A stretch of 64,000 bases of DNA from Kiritimatiellia bacterium. GTDB taxonomy: Bacteria > Verrucomicrobiota > Kiritimatiellia > CAIVKH01. The stretch is from positions 62,001 through 126,000 of the forward strand of contig JAOSKE010000004.1 in NCBI GenBank assembly GCA_027493775.1, read 5' to 3'. The translations under genes and the position numbers were made by a program. Shown here in pieces: positions 30,981 through 40,275 of the stretch; positions within the stretch are counted from its first letter, which is position 1, and each line of letters begins with the position of its first letter. The notes beneath the pieces are model-generated. The model worked only from the letters and a program-made list of their open reading frames with translations. It searched no databases and was not told where the DNA came from.

Positions 30981-31757
30981 CTAGAGCGTATAGACTTCGA
31001 AGAGGCGCTTTTCGGTCGTGCCTTCTTCCATTTCCGCAACGACCTCGACGAGTTGCGCGATGGTCGAGTTCTTCAGCTTGTGCTTGAGTAGATTGTCGAG
31101 CTGGAAGATGCCGGCGGAATTGGAGAGCGTGACCGCGATACGAACTGGGCGGTGTTCGCCCTTCTCGATTTTTACGTCTTTCACGCCGAGCGCAGAAATG
31201 GAGTGAATGTTGATTTGTCCGGCTTGGAACGGAATGCGCGAGCGGCCCTGCGTCATATCCGTCGTGTCGGCGACTTTGAGCGCTCCGGCTTCAATGGTGA
31301 GGCAGCGCTGGTCGGCATCGTGCGCGATGATCGCGTGCAGCACGTCTTGTGTGACGATTGTGAGTTCCGGCTCCTGATAAATGTTTGCCAGAAGCTGGCG
31401 GCATTTCGGGTAGGCGATCCACAGGCTGTATTTTTCGTGATCGTCGCGGTGTACGCTGATTCCAACATCGTGCAGCGCAGCGGCGAGAACGACGACGACC
31501 TCCGCGTCATCGTTGGTCATTTTATGATTTTCGACAATGCTTGGTGCGACACCACCTGCGATGAGAAGCCGCAAAATTTTCAGTGCGGCGTTGGCAACGA
31601 TGCGAATATGAACCTCGCCGTGGTCGCTGATTCCCGCGCGATCAACCGCGTTGATGTTCGCGCTTTTCCAGAGCTGATTGATTTCAGGGTCGGCCTGAAT
31701 ATTTTCGATGAGAGTTTTGAGTTTTGCGTTCTCGTGGACAGGTACTTTGAAGCTCAT
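30981..31757 (-). CDS. HD-domain phosphohydrolase
   Basis: A 258-residue soluble protein. HD-superfamily metal motifs are visible: SDHGEVHIRIVANAALKIL, then AAALHDVGISVHRDDHEKYS with the HD pair, then HAIIAHDADQRCLTIEAGAL and KVADTTDMTQGRSRIPF. The closing third is a beta-rich domain that I do not recognise. Substrate unknown; HD proteins often cleave nucleotides or phosphoesters. It lies downstream of the zinc-ribbon and methyltransferase genes on the same strand, separated by 65 bp, and could belong to that operon. Confidence 0.82.
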   Translation of the reverse strand: MSFKVPVHENAKLKTLIENIQADPEINQLWKSANINAVDRAGISDHGEVHIRIVANAALKILRLLIAGGVAPSIVENHKMTNDDAEVVVVLAAALHDVGISVHRDDHEKYSLWIAYPKCRQLLANIYQEPELTIVTQDVLHAIIAHDADQRCLTIEAGALKVADTTDMTQGRSRIPFQAGQINIHSISALGVKDVKIEKGEHRPVRIAVTLSNSAGIFQLDNLLKHKLKNSTIAQLVEVVAEMEEGTTEKRLFEVYTL

Positions 31758-31822
31758 GGGGGTATGCTAGTGCGACTCGCGTTTTGCGACAATGCAGAAA
31801 TATCCGTCTTTGGAGTCTTGTT

Positions 31823-32068
31823 TTAGGCGCGAAGTCGGCGTCGCGACGGCGTTTTCTGTGTCGCTGCAGCCTTGTTTAGCGTCATTTGGGTCGCGAGCGA
31901 TGGTGCGCGGGCCTCGCGTTGACCGAGGGAAGTTGCGCATTGCTGACAGCGGATGTCGTAGATTTCCGCGTTGGGCAGAACGAGGAGGAGCCGTTCATAC
32001 ACCGGCTGGGAGCAGCGGCATTTTGGGCAGTACAGCTCTGAAGCGGAAAATTTTTCAAACTGATTCAT
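31823..32068 (-). CDS. Small zinc-ribbon-like protein
   Basis: From the ATG at 32068 the 81-residue protein begins MNQFEKFSASELYCPKCRCS and continues to DIRCQQCATSLGQ. Two CxxC pairs about 28 residues apart form a likely zinc ribbon. The C-terminal half is basic and low in complexity. It overlaps the 3' end of the methyltransferase gene by 14 bp, so the two are translationally coupled. I do not recognise a family; a role as nucleic-acid-binding partner of the methyltransferase is inference. Confidence 0.65.
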   Translation of the reverse strand: MNQFEKFSASELYCPKCRCSQPVYERLLLVLPNAEIYDIRCQQCATSLGQREARAPSLATQMTLNKAAATQKTPSRRRLRA

Positions 32069-33083
32069 CGTCAATCGCTCGCTCCAATATCGCACGCGCG
32101 GTGCGGTAGTCCAGTCTGCGGCGTCGCTTTCCCGCCTTGGTATTTCCTTTGAATGGTGAAAGCGCGAGGTCGGCGGTTTTCTTGCGGTGCGTGGCCAAGA
32201 GGCGGTTCGCGTTTGCGATGACTGCGTCGGTCCGTGAATCGGGCACGTCCTGAAGTTCAATAAAAGTGATGAGGCGGGAGCTGATCTTAATTTTTTCGGA
32301 CGGATAGTCGGATTCTTCCCGCCTCATAAATGCGATGGGTTTATCGCCGCCGGGCAAGTCCACCGCCCGCAGCGCGATGCGCCCGGATTGCGCATTGAAA
32401 ATGATTCGCTTGTCTTTGCGCGAACATAGCCGCGCCCGCTCCAACGCTGCGAGTGAGAGGATCGGGCGCTCGCCGACGTAGAGCATTGGGCCGTTTTGTG
32501 GTGGGGCGATTTGCCGGTCAATGCAAACGACGCAGACGGGGCAGTCGGTGTCGTCGAATGGGTTTTGCTCCAGTACGGTGATGCTCGTGAAGTGCGTTTT
32601 GGGGTAGGCGCTGTTGATGATGGTTTCCGGTACGATTGCGACGGTGTAGGGACAGGCGGCCTGGCAACGGTCGAGGGCGAGTTGGTAGAGGTCGCGACGC
32701 TGTTTGTAGTGTCGCGCGACGTTGGCGTGAACCCCTTTGCGCCGGGCGCTGTGCTCGGCGAGGTAGGGGGGATTCGTGACGATTAGCGCGTCGTCGAGTT
32801 TGGGAATATGGTCAAGGCTGTCGTTGTGTGCCCAGCCTGTGCGCGGGTCAATATCCAGTCCCTTGATTTTCCCGCCGACAGCCGTGCGCGCGGCGCGGAG
32901 CAAGTCGCCGTGCCCGGCGAAGGGATCGAAGAGGATAGCGGGTTGGCGGGAGCGGATGAACTCAAGGACGACGGGAGTTAGCCACGCTTCACCGCGGGTC
33001 TGAAACTGACCGAGCGAAGTTTTGACAACGTCTATTTCTTTGAAGCGTCCCTTCTCGCGGGAGATGAGCATCCGAGCGCACAT
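32055..33083 (-). CDS. DNA adenine-N6 methyltransferase-like protein
   Basis: A 342-residue protein. Motif I is FDPFAGHGDLLRAA (AdoMet binding) and the catalytic motif IV is IVTNPPYLAEHSARRKG, which indicates an amino-methyltransferase acting on adenine (cytosine N4 is not excluded). The upstream KTSLGQFQTRGEAWLTPVV looks like motif X. The second half should hold target recognition. No restriction endonuclease is recognisable next to it, so it is either an orphan enzyme or part of an unrecognised module with the coupled zinc-ribbon gene. An ATG at 33071 is an alternative start. Confidence 0.82.
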   Translation of the reverse strand: MCARMLISREKGRFKEIDVVKTSLGQFQTRGEAWLTPVVLEFIRSRQPAILFDPFAGHGDLLRAARTAVGGKIKGLDIDPRTGWAHNDSLDHIPKLDDALIVTNPPYLAEHSARRKGVHANVARHYKQRRDLYQLALDRCQAACPYTVAIVPETIINSAYPKTHFTSITVLEQNPFDDTDCPVCVVCIDRQIAPPQNGPMLYVGERPILSLAALERARLCSRKDKRIIFNAQSGRIALRAVDLPGGDKPIAFMRREESDYPSEKIKISSRLITFIELQDVPDSRTDAVIANANRLLATHRKKTADLALSPFKGNTKAGKRRRRLDYRTARAILERAIDDESV

Positions 33084-33154
33084 AGTGAAACCTATGCGCG
33101 ACGATACGGCAGAACGTGGATTACGACAAGGTGCGCGAATTTTCGGGCCGCGCG

Positions 33155-33942
33155 TTATTGGCCCTGACGTGACTCACTGCCTCCGTGCTGTCCCTGCCAG
33201 CCCTGCGCACCGCCTCCGCGGGGGCCTCGCCCGCCACCGCGCATCGAGTGCCACACGTCGGTATCCACAAATGACCAGAGATTGAAACCGTCGCCACTCG
33301 TGTTTGTGCGCCAGTCTGTGGGCATGTTTCGGTCGAGTTCGTCGTAGGTCAGGGAAAGAGCTGTTCCGAATTCTTTCATCATTCGAGCGCGCGCTTCGGA
33401 GCGGGAGATTTTTCCGGACTCGGCAGCCTCGCGCCAGACTTGAGCCTGCTCATTCAGGCGCATGTTCATGGCCGCGACCAGAACGTCGAAACGCACAGCC
33501 TGCGCATCCGATAGTTTTGCGTGTTCGACAAAGTTAGAGCGAATCGTTGCCTTGCGGATTTCCCCTTCGATACGTCGCCGTTCAGCCCACGCTTCGCGGT
33601 TCGCCTCCCACTGCTCGCGGTTGGTCACCGAAGTTCGATCCCACGTCTGGCGTCGTTCTTCCCTGTTCAGCCGCTCGTTTGCAGGGACTTCCCGAGGTGG
33701 GGCCGGGGGTGTTTCGGTCGGCTCGTCCCATGAAAGCGTGTCCTGCCACACTTCGGCATCCGGTTCGGATGTGCGTGTAGAAGCAGGTTGTTTTAGCGAA
33801 GCGTGTTGGACTTCTGGGAGGGGGCTGCGACTGCCGGAACAGATTCCGGTGTAGGCGTCATCACTCGCTGAGTGAACATCCCACTGACAAGCCCCGCGCC
33901 AAAGACAAGGACTCCGACACCGATAGAATATTTTGAGATCAT
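33155..33942 (-). CDS. Membrane-anchored Arg/Glu-rich protein, one frameshift
   Basis: The ATG at 33942 gives MISKYSIGVGVLVFGAGLVS, a single N-terminal helix. The frame is broken at a C5 run (G5, about 33831-33835); joining there gives PAVAAP-LPEVQHASLKQPAS and a Pro-rich linker. A charged helical domain follows (NREQWEANREAWAERRRIEG, then KLSDAQAVRFDVLVAAMNMR), and the end is a Gly/Gln-rich tail. About 262 residues. I do not recognise it; the helical part resembles periplasmic stress or metal sensors of the Spy/CnrR kind only in general composition. Confidence 0.6.
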
Positions 33943-34136
33943 TTTTGAAAAACGGATCGCTGGTTGAGTTTATTGCACCGCGAGAAGGTTAATTTTTTGG
34001 CTGGGAGTGAACAATGCTAAATGTGCAGAGCGTGTGGTGCGGCGAAGTGAGGGATGATCTGCTGGCGCTGAACTTATGGCGGGTCGTTCCTTTGCGCACA
34101 TTGTCCGAGATCAATTGCCCTTCTCACTAGGGGCGA

Positions 34137-34973
34137 CTACAGGCCAACTCGTGAAAGGGGCCAATAGATTCGGGTGACGCGACCGACGATTTGGGACTCG
34201 GAAATCGGGCCGTAATAGCGGCTGTCGAGACTGCTTTCGGTGTTGTCGCCTAGTACCAGATACTGATTTTCACCGAGAACGATCTTGTCTTCGGGCTGTG
34301 ACAAAACGCTGGGGAGACGTGGCATTGTGTGTGCGAGGACAAATCCATTCGCATGTTCGGAAAGGGTGGTGAAGATAGCTGGTTCCTTGATGATCTCGCC
34401 GTTCACCACTAGGTGAGGAGATTGAATCCGAATCGATTCTCTTGGAAGCCCGGCGATACGTTTTATGTAAAAGACGCCGGATTTAAGGGCGGGATAATTC
34501 AATCCATCGGTAGATAACAGGACCATGTCACCACGTTTGGGCTTTGAGAAGCGGTACGTCACTCGTTCCGCCATTACACGATCACCGGGTATGAGGGTCG
34601 GCAACATGGATTCTGTTGAGATTAGATACGGGCGCACGATGAGGTCGCTGATGTATTGCCATCCGATGTTTGAAATAATAACGAGAACGATGACGCCAAT
34701 CCAACCGGAGAGTCGGAAGCGTGGGAGCGGGCGATAGGACTGCTTGAGCATAAGAACCCAAAGAGCAACGGAGGCAAGTAGTAGCGCACTGGCGGCGATA
34801 AAACTGCCGGTGCCTGGAAGCGCGAGAATTAGAAGTCCGCTGGTCCCGGTTAGTGAAATTCCAAAGTACCACTTAAGCGCGGCCCGTGTATCGCCCGCAA
34901 TAAAGTGTGCAGACCCACTCAGCAATAAGCCGAAGATCGCACCCACCCACTTCGGATAGCGCCGCTCATCCAT
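34137..34973 (-). CDS. lepB: Signal peptidase I with extra N-terminal membrane domain
   Basis: S26 leader peptidase that removes signal peptides. The catalytic Ser is in STESMLPTLIPGDRV and the general-base Lys in FYIKRIAGLPRESIRI; the late box is YLVLGDNTESSLDSRYYGPI. The ATG at 34973 (MDERRYPKWVGAIFGLLLSG) gives 278 residues. The first 110 residues form about four helices before the usual anchor, an addition not present in the E. coli type. Transcribed alone; upstream is repeat-rich DNA. Confidence 0.92.
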   Translation of the reverse strand: MDERRYPKWVGAIFGLLLSGSAHFIAGDTRAALKWYFGISLTGTSGLLILALPGTGSFIAASALLLASVALWVLMLKQSYRPLPRFRLSGWIGVIVLVIISNIGWQYISDLIVRPYLISTESMLPTLIPGDRVMAERVTYRFSKPKRGDMVLLSTDGLNYPALKSGVFYIKRIAGLPRESIRIQSPHLVVNGEIIKEPAIFTTLSEHANGFVLAHTMPRLPSVLSQPEDKIVLGENQYLVLGDNTESSLDSRYYGPISESQIVGRVTRIYWPLSRVGL

Positions 34974-35300
34974 GTGGGCTATTCTGGCTGTTTCGGGGCG
35001 ATTTATCCAGCGCAAATTTCTTGGGATACAGGAATCCTGTTGTTCCCGATTGAGTTGTGGAGGGTAGGGCGCGACTGCTAGGTGCGCCGCAGGGGTTGTG
35101 GGGTTCACAACCCAAAGGTTGACAGTAACCCGATTCGGAACAGCTCGACAAATCGTGAACAACAATCCGCCCTCAACGCGTCCGCCTTCGCCGGAGGCTA
35201 TGGCGTGACGGAGGCGGCTACAGAGATCGCAGCGAACTGTAAGCGCTTAGTTTGATGAATTTTAACCACGAATGGACTCGAATTGTAATTTCTGAAGGCA

Positions 35301-35373
35301 GGGCGCGCCGCAGGAGTTGTAGGCCTCACACCTGCCACCTACAGGAAGGTTGCGCACGGGCCCAAAATTTCGC
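35301..35373 (+). repeat. 73-bp dispersed repeat, copy 1
   Basis: This 73-bp block (GGGCGCGCCGCAGGAGTTGT ... AAAATTTCGC) is identical by eye to 46064-46136. It can fold through TGTAGG and CCTACA. The copy at 46 kb ends exactly where an IS3 element begins. Confidence 0.85.
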
Positions 35374-35399
35374 CCCAAATCAATCCCGATTAACCGCAT

Positions 35400-35446
35400 T
35401 TCCAACCCTTGGAACTCGCTTTGTGACACATTTCCAACCGTTGGAA
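35400..35446. repeat. Paired TTCCAA-N3-TTGGAA palindromes, copy 2
   Basis: TTCCAACCCTTGGAA (35400-35414) and TTCCAACCGTTGGAA (35432-35446) start exactly 32 bp apart, as in the pair after panC (29641-29687), although the 17-bp spacers differ in sequence. Confidence 0.8.
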
Positions 35447-35810
35447 GTGGTTTGGTATTAACGACAAAAACCACAAAAGACACAAAACGCATGGCGTATG
35501 ACGTGGAAGATTTTTAACCACGGAAATGCGCGGAATTTCGCGGAAAGGGATTGGGATAGAGGGAACGGGATGTTTGTCCTGTAGCCGCGGGCGCTGACCG
35601 CGGGGGGGGATTTAAGACCGCCCTCAACGCGGGCGGCTACAGAGGGGCGAGATTAAGCCTTTCAACCACGGAAAGGCGCGGAAGGACGCAGAAGGCAAAC
35701 CGTCGTGTGGTTCCCGATTTCGCTGTCACTGGTAGGGCGCGACTGCCAGGCGCGCCGCAGGGGGTGAGAGGTTCACATCCGAAGGAAATAATCCAAGTTG
35801 AGGGACCGGG

Positions 35811-36759
35811 CTAACTGGGCCAGAGGTGGGTGAGGTAGGCGGCGTAGAGGAGGAGGAGGAGTGCGCCAGCCCAGCGGGAGAGGGTGTGGCGGGGGAGCAT
35901 GAGGGGGAGGAGGAGAATGGCGAAGCCGCTCATCACTGTGAAGTCGGCGGTGGTGACGCCGCCAGTGGAGAGGGGATGGATAAGTCCGGCCGTGCCGAGG
36001 ATGGCGAGTAAATTAAAAATGTTAGAGCCGATGATGTTCCCTACCGCGATGTCGTGTTTCTTGCGAAGTGAGGCGACTACGGAGGTGACGAGCTCGGGAA
36101 GACTGGTGCCGGCGGCGACGATGGTTAGTCCGATGACGGCTTCGCTTACGCCGAGTTTGCGGGCGACTTGAAGGGAGCCTTCGACAAATAAATGGGCGCC
36201 ATAGACGAGGAAGGCCAAGCCAACGGCAATGAACAGAACATCCCAAACAACGAAGCGCAGTTTTAGTGGTTCGGCCCGGTTTTGAGCTTTTTCCGTGGAG
36301 ATAGATTTTGGCCTGCGAGCGATGATCACGCTCAGTGTGACGTAGGCGATGATGCCGAGGAGGAGTAGGACGGCTTCGGGGCGGGAGAGGGTGCGATTGA
36401 GGAGGAGTACGCTGCAAAGGAGTGTGACGCCGATCATAATCGGCGTGTCCAAGCGCAGGAGTTGTCGGTTGACGGCAAGGGGTCGGATCAGCGCGGTTAT
36501 GCCGAGAATGGCGGCGATGTTGAAGATGTTTGATCCGACGACGTTGCCGACTGCGATTCCGTTTTGTCCGACGAGCGAGGCTTTGATGCTGACGACAAGC
36601 TCAGGGGCGCTGGTGCCGAATGCTACGACGGTGAAGCCCGACGACAAGCGGGGTGATGCCAAGTCGCAGGGCGAGGCGGGAGCTGCCATGCACAAGCGCT
36701 TCCGCGCCGAAGTAGAGCAAGAGGAGGCCGCCGAGCAAGAATAGGGTGATCGCAAGCAT
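35811..36759 (-). CDS. Na+/Ca2+ exchanger family (CaCA) antiporter, one frameshift
   Basis: Integral membrane cation exchanger of about 315 residues with 10 helices. The two alpha repeats are clear: TVVAFGTSAPELVVSIKASL then GNVVGSNIFNIAAILG, and GLTIVAAGTSLPELVTSVVA then GNIIGSNIFNLLAILG. The ATG at 36759 gives MLAITLFLLGGLLLLYFGAE. One base too many near 36634-36640 (within GVTPLVVG/GFTVVAFG-type sequence) breaks the frame. Resembles E. coli YrbG. Acts in the inner membrane, most likely extruding Ca2+. Confidence 0.88.
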
Positions 36760-36843
36760 GGGAAAATTCAGAACTTGCGGCGACGATAGCGAAACGCGTC
36801 ACCCGTGCAAGGGTAACTGGAATTCCCTTTTTGCCGCTGCCTT

Positions 36844-39615
36844 TTAGCGTGCGCCGAAGCTATATCTGACGGGCTGGCCTTTTTTCGGCTGCGCAACGCG
36901 GATGCGGCAGTCAACGATGCAGGCGCCTTTGCCGGGTTCCAGCGCGAATACGGGGTTCATATCCAGCTCTTTGATCCAGGGGATTTCCTCGACCATATAG
37001 GAGGTGCGCAGGAGGAGTTCCTGTAGCGCCGCGATGTCGGCGGGGGGGTGGCCCCGGTAGCCGTGGAGCAGTTTCTGACCCTTGATAGACTGAATCATTT
37101 GGTTCGCGTCTTGCACGCTGAGCGGGGTGATTCGGAAGTTCACGTCTTTGAGAATTTCGACATAGATGCCGCCGAGCCCAAACGCGATGAGCGGGCCGAA
37201 GAGCGGGTCTTCTGTTACGCCGACCATGACCTCGACTCCGCCGGAGAGCATGGGCTGCACGAGCACGCCGTTCATTGCGTCGGGCTGGCCCGTGGCGTCC
37301 ACGCGCGACTTGATTGCGTCGAAGGCCTTGCGTACGGCGTCTTCGGTCTTGAGGTTCAGCAAGACTCCACCGACTTCCGTTTTATGGACGAGTTTGATGG
37401 AGTCGAGTTTGACGGCGACGGGGTAGCCGATTTCTTTTGCAAATGCGACTGCTTCATCGGCCGTTTTTGCGACGCCGCCAGCAGGAAGTGGTAGCTTGAA
37501 CGCTTTGAGGACTTCGCGCACTTCTTCCGTGAGCAGCCAGCCGCCTTCGCGCTCGGCGAGTACTTTTTGACAAATTGCGCGCGCGGTTGCGACATCTGCA
37601 TCGTCGAAATCAGGAATGACGGAGGGCGGCGCTTCACGCCATTCGGCGTAGCGCACGATTTTGCTGAGTACGCGCGCGGCGGATTCGGGGAAGAGGTAGC
37701 GCGGTAGCGTTTCCGTGCCAACTTTCATCGGAACGTTGGCGTGGTCTTCGGTCATCATCACTGCGATGATGGGTTTGTCCGTCGCACCCGCCGCGCGTCC
37801 AGCGGCGACGCCTTCTGCGACGGCTTCCATAATGGCTTTGTTGTCTGCGGTGCCGACGGGGATGTAGATGACGATGACGGCATCAATTGTTTCGTCCTGC
37901 ATCACCAATTCGACTGTGCGCTTGAAGTGCTCGGGCGGTGCGGAGGCGATCATATCCACGGGATTTCCTAGCGCGGCGGCGGCAGGGAGGAAGGTGGCGA
38001 GTTCGTTGCGGGTGCTGTCAGAAATGACAGGGACATCCAGCCCCTCTGCTTCACACGCATCCGTACAGAGAATGCCCGGTCCGCCGGCATTGGTAACGAT
38101 GCCGATCCGCCTTCCACGTGGGAGAGGTTGGTGGGCGAGGGTGGCGGCGAGGTCGAACATTTCTTCGAGCGTCTCCGCGCGAATAACGCCGGTTTGTTGG
38201 AAGAGCGCTTCAGTCGCGACATCGCTTGCAGCGAGCGCGGCGGTGTGCGAACCGGCGGCGCGGGTGCCGGCGCTGGTGCGGCCGCTCTTTACTGCGATGA
38301 TTGGTTTTGCGCGCGCGACACGTCGCGCGATGCGGGCAAAGCGGCGCGGGTTTCCAAAGGATTCCAGATAGAGGAGGATCACATTGGTCTGCGGGTCTGC
38401 TTCCCAGTATTGGAGAAGGTCGTTGCCGGTGACGTCGGCCTTGTTGCCGACACTTACGAAGCAGGAGAGGCCGAGGTTGAGCTTGGTTGCGAGTTCAAGA
38501 ATTGCGATGCCGAGCGCACCACTCTGCGAGGACATCGCGATGGTGCCGTGGTTGGGATAGGTCGGGGAGAAAGATGCGCCGAGGCGCACTTCCGGGTCGG
38601 TGTTGATGATGCCGAGGCAGTTCGGGCCGACCATTCGCATTCCGTAGCCGCGGACTTTTTCGACGAGTTCGGTCTGTAGCTGTTTGCCCTCGTCATTGGT
38701 TTCAGCGAAGCCGGCTGAAATGACGACGATGGCCTTCACTCCGCGCGCGGCGCAATCGTCCACGACGGTTAGCACAAATTGTTTGGGGACGACAATGATT
38801 GCGAGGTCCACCGCTTCCGGCAGATCGCGCACGGATTTGTGTGCGCGGATGGAGCAGATCACGCCGCCCTTCGGGTTGACGGGATATACCGGCCCGTTGA
38901 ACTGCTGGCCGACAAGCTGCTGCATGATTCGATAGCCGATGCTGCCCGGTGTGCGCGATGCACCGACGACGGCGACGGAAGTGGGTTTGAAGAAGGGGCG
39001 GATGGAGGCCGTGGTGAAAATCCTGTCGCGCATTTCTGACCGCGCGACGCTTTCCTCGCGGGGTGTGACGGCGATGTCCACTTGTACGATGTCGTCCTTG
39101 ACCATCTCCTTCATTTCAAAGCCAGAGTTGCGGAAGGTTTCGAGCATGGCCTGATTGCGCGGATTGGTGATGGCGAGGAAGTGGATGAAGCCGTTTCCGA
39201 CCGCAATGACGGCAAGTCGTTCGAGGAGCAGCGCGCCGATGCCCTTGCCCTGAAATGCGTCGTGTACTGCGACGGCAAACTCTGCTGTGTCTTCGTTGTG
39301 CGCGATGTAGGAGCCGGTTCCGATGATTCGCTCTGCGCCATCGGCGATGCGGCTGACGAGCATGGTCACTTGTTTGTTCGGGTCGGAGGAGTCGCAGAGG
39401 GAGGCGACCATATCCATCCCCGGCTTGCTTTCGGAGAAGAAACGTTGGCGTCGGGATTCTGGGGAGAGTTGTTGGAAAAATGCGGCGAGTGCGTCAGCGT
39501 CGCCCGGCTGGCTGATGCGTATGATTGCGGTGGTGCCGTCGCGGAGGATCATCCGGCCTTGTGTTGCGGAGTCCTGATAGAGCGCGGGGAGGAAGAGAGG
39601 CTTGAATGTTTTCAT
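36844..39615 (-). CDS. GNAT acetyltransferase fused to ADP-forming acyl-CoA synthetase
   Basis: A 923-residue three-part protein. Residues about 20-180 are a GNAT domain (FQGKGIGALLLERLAVIA). About 200-480 are CoA-binding and ligase-CoA domains (SVAVVGASRTPGSIGYRIMQ, MSSQSGALGIAI), with the phospho-His site AAGSHTAALAAS. About 690-900 are an ATP-grasp domain (GYPVAVKLDSIKLVHKTEVG). The family covers ADP-forming acetate-CoA ligase and Pat/PatZ protein acetyltransferases; in E. coli PatZ the GNAT domain is C-terminal, here it is N-terminal. Either CoA-ester metabolism or protein acylation is possible. Divergent from nrfH. Confidence 0.9.
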   Translation of the reverse strand: MKTFKPLFLPALYQDSATQGRMILRDGTTAIIRISQPGDADALAAFFQQLSPESRRQRFFSESKPGMDMVASLCDSSDPNKQVTMLVSRIADGAERIIGTGSYIAHNEDTAEFAVAVHDAFQGKGIGALLLERLAVIAVGNGFIHFLAITNPRNQAMLETFRNSGFEMKEMVKDDIVQVDIAVTPREESVARSEMRDRIFTTASIRPFFKPTSVAVVGASRTPGSIGYRIMQQLVGQQFNGPVYPVNPKGGVICSIRAHKSVRDLPEAVDLAIIVVPKQFVLTVVDDCAARGVKAIVVISAGFAETNDEGKQLQTELVEKVRGYGMRMVGPNCLGIINTDPEVRLGASFSPTYPNHGTIAMSSQSGALGIAILELATKLNLGLSCFVSVGNKADVTGNDLLQYWEADPQTNVILLYLESFGNPRRFARIARRVARAKPIIAVKSGRTSAGTRAAGSHTAALAASDVATEALFQQTGVIRAETLEEMFDLAATLAHQPLPRGRRIGIVTNAGGPGILCTDACEAEGLDVPVISDSTRNELATFLPAAAALGNPVDMIASAPPEHFKRTVELVMQDETIDAVIVIYIPVGTADNKAIMEAVAEGVAAGRAAGATDKPIIAVMMTEDHANVPMKVGTETLPRYLFPESAARVLSKIVRYAEWREAPPSVIPDFDDADVATARAICQKVLAEREGGWLLTEEVREVLKAFKLPLPAGGVAKTADEAVAFAKEIGYPVAVKLDSIKLVHKTEVGGVLLNLKTEDAVRKAFDAIKSRVDATGQPDAMNGVLVQPMLSGGVEVMVGVTEDPLFGPLIAFGLGGIYVEILKDVNFRITPLSVQDANQMIQSIKGQKLLHGYRGHPPADIAALQELLLRTSYMVEEIPWIKELDMNPVFALEPGKGACIVDCRIRVAQPKKGQPVRYSFGAR

Positions 39616-39767
39616 AATATGTTCCTATGGGAACGACGGGTATTCGTCTGCACTCTACATTGTCCATTAATTACAACAACGCAATAGGAATAGCGTCGTT
39701 TTATTGAATATCAGTGTTTCCCCGATGGCGCGGAGTTGTGGCGTGTTGATAGTGTACGCATCACGAT

Positions 39768-40250
39768 ATGAAACGCGCGCGATCATCACATCGGTTTCGA
39801 GCGGGGGTTTGGTTTGTCTGCGCCATGCTGGGGTTTGGGTTCGGGGCGGGTGGCTATATTTTTGTCTATGCCCGTGGCGCGTCGTATTTGTCGGATGATC
39901 CCGCCGCGTGCGCGAATTGCCACATCATGAACGAGCAGTACGACGGGTGGCTCAAGGCGGGGCATCACACGGTTGCGACGTGCAACGATTGTCACACGCC
40001 AGCGGCGCTGATCCCGAAGTATTTGACGAAGATGGAGAATGGGTACCATCACTCCAAGGCGTTCACGCTACAAAACTTTCCAGAGCCGATTCGGATTCGC
40101 GAAAAGAACGCGAAGATCCTTCAGGAAAGCTGTCTGCGCTGTCATGCGGAGATGGTTTCTGAGCTGGTGGAGCATCGCGTGGATCGGGGGAGTCGTGCGC
40201 CCGATTGCGTTCGCTGCCATACGGATGTCGGACACGGGCCTGTGATATGA
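39768..40250 (+). CDS. nrfH: Cytochrome c nitrite reductase small subunit (tetrahaem quinol oxidase)
   Basis: NapC/NirT-type membrane tetrahaem protein that passes electrons from menaquinol to NrfA. One N-terminal helix ([20 protein letters not shown]) anchors it. Four haem motifs follow in 160 residues: CANCH, CNDCH, CLRCH and [15 protein letters not shown] carries the family's ligand Met and quinol-site residues. Located 25 bp before nrfA. Its maturation needs the cytochrome c system encoded at 56-59 kb. Confidence 0.94.
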   Translation: MKRARSSHRFRAGVWFVCAMLGFGFGAGGYIFVYARGASYLSDDPAACANCHIMNEQYDGWLKAGHHTVATCNDCHTPAALIPKYLTKMENGYHHSKAFTLQNFPEPIRIREKNAKILQESCLRCHAEMVSELVEHRVDRGSRAPDCVRCHTDVGHGPVI

Positions 40251-40275
40251 GGACGGATCATTTAGGAGACGCGCC

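Larger units (their letters stand above)
35061..35810. repeat. Gene-free mosaic of dispersed intergenic repeats
   Basis: No gene is supported here. The stretch is built of short repeat modules that recur at 45.5-46.1 kb: GTAGGGCGCGACTGC (35066 and 35732), TTAACCACGAATGGACTCGA (35264), AACCACGGAAATGCGCGGAA (35516), AACCACGGAAAGGCGCGGAA (35665), and GCGGGCGGCTACAGAG-type ends (35170-35222 and 35583-35645). Their combination and order differ from copy to copy, as in other PVC genomes with abundant intergenic repeats. Confidence 0.75.

Noticed and set aside
39735-39765. FNR-type site upstream of nrfH (TTGATAGTGTACGCATCAC)
   Set aside because: The half-sites are 9 bp apart instead of 4, and the right half is not ATCAA.
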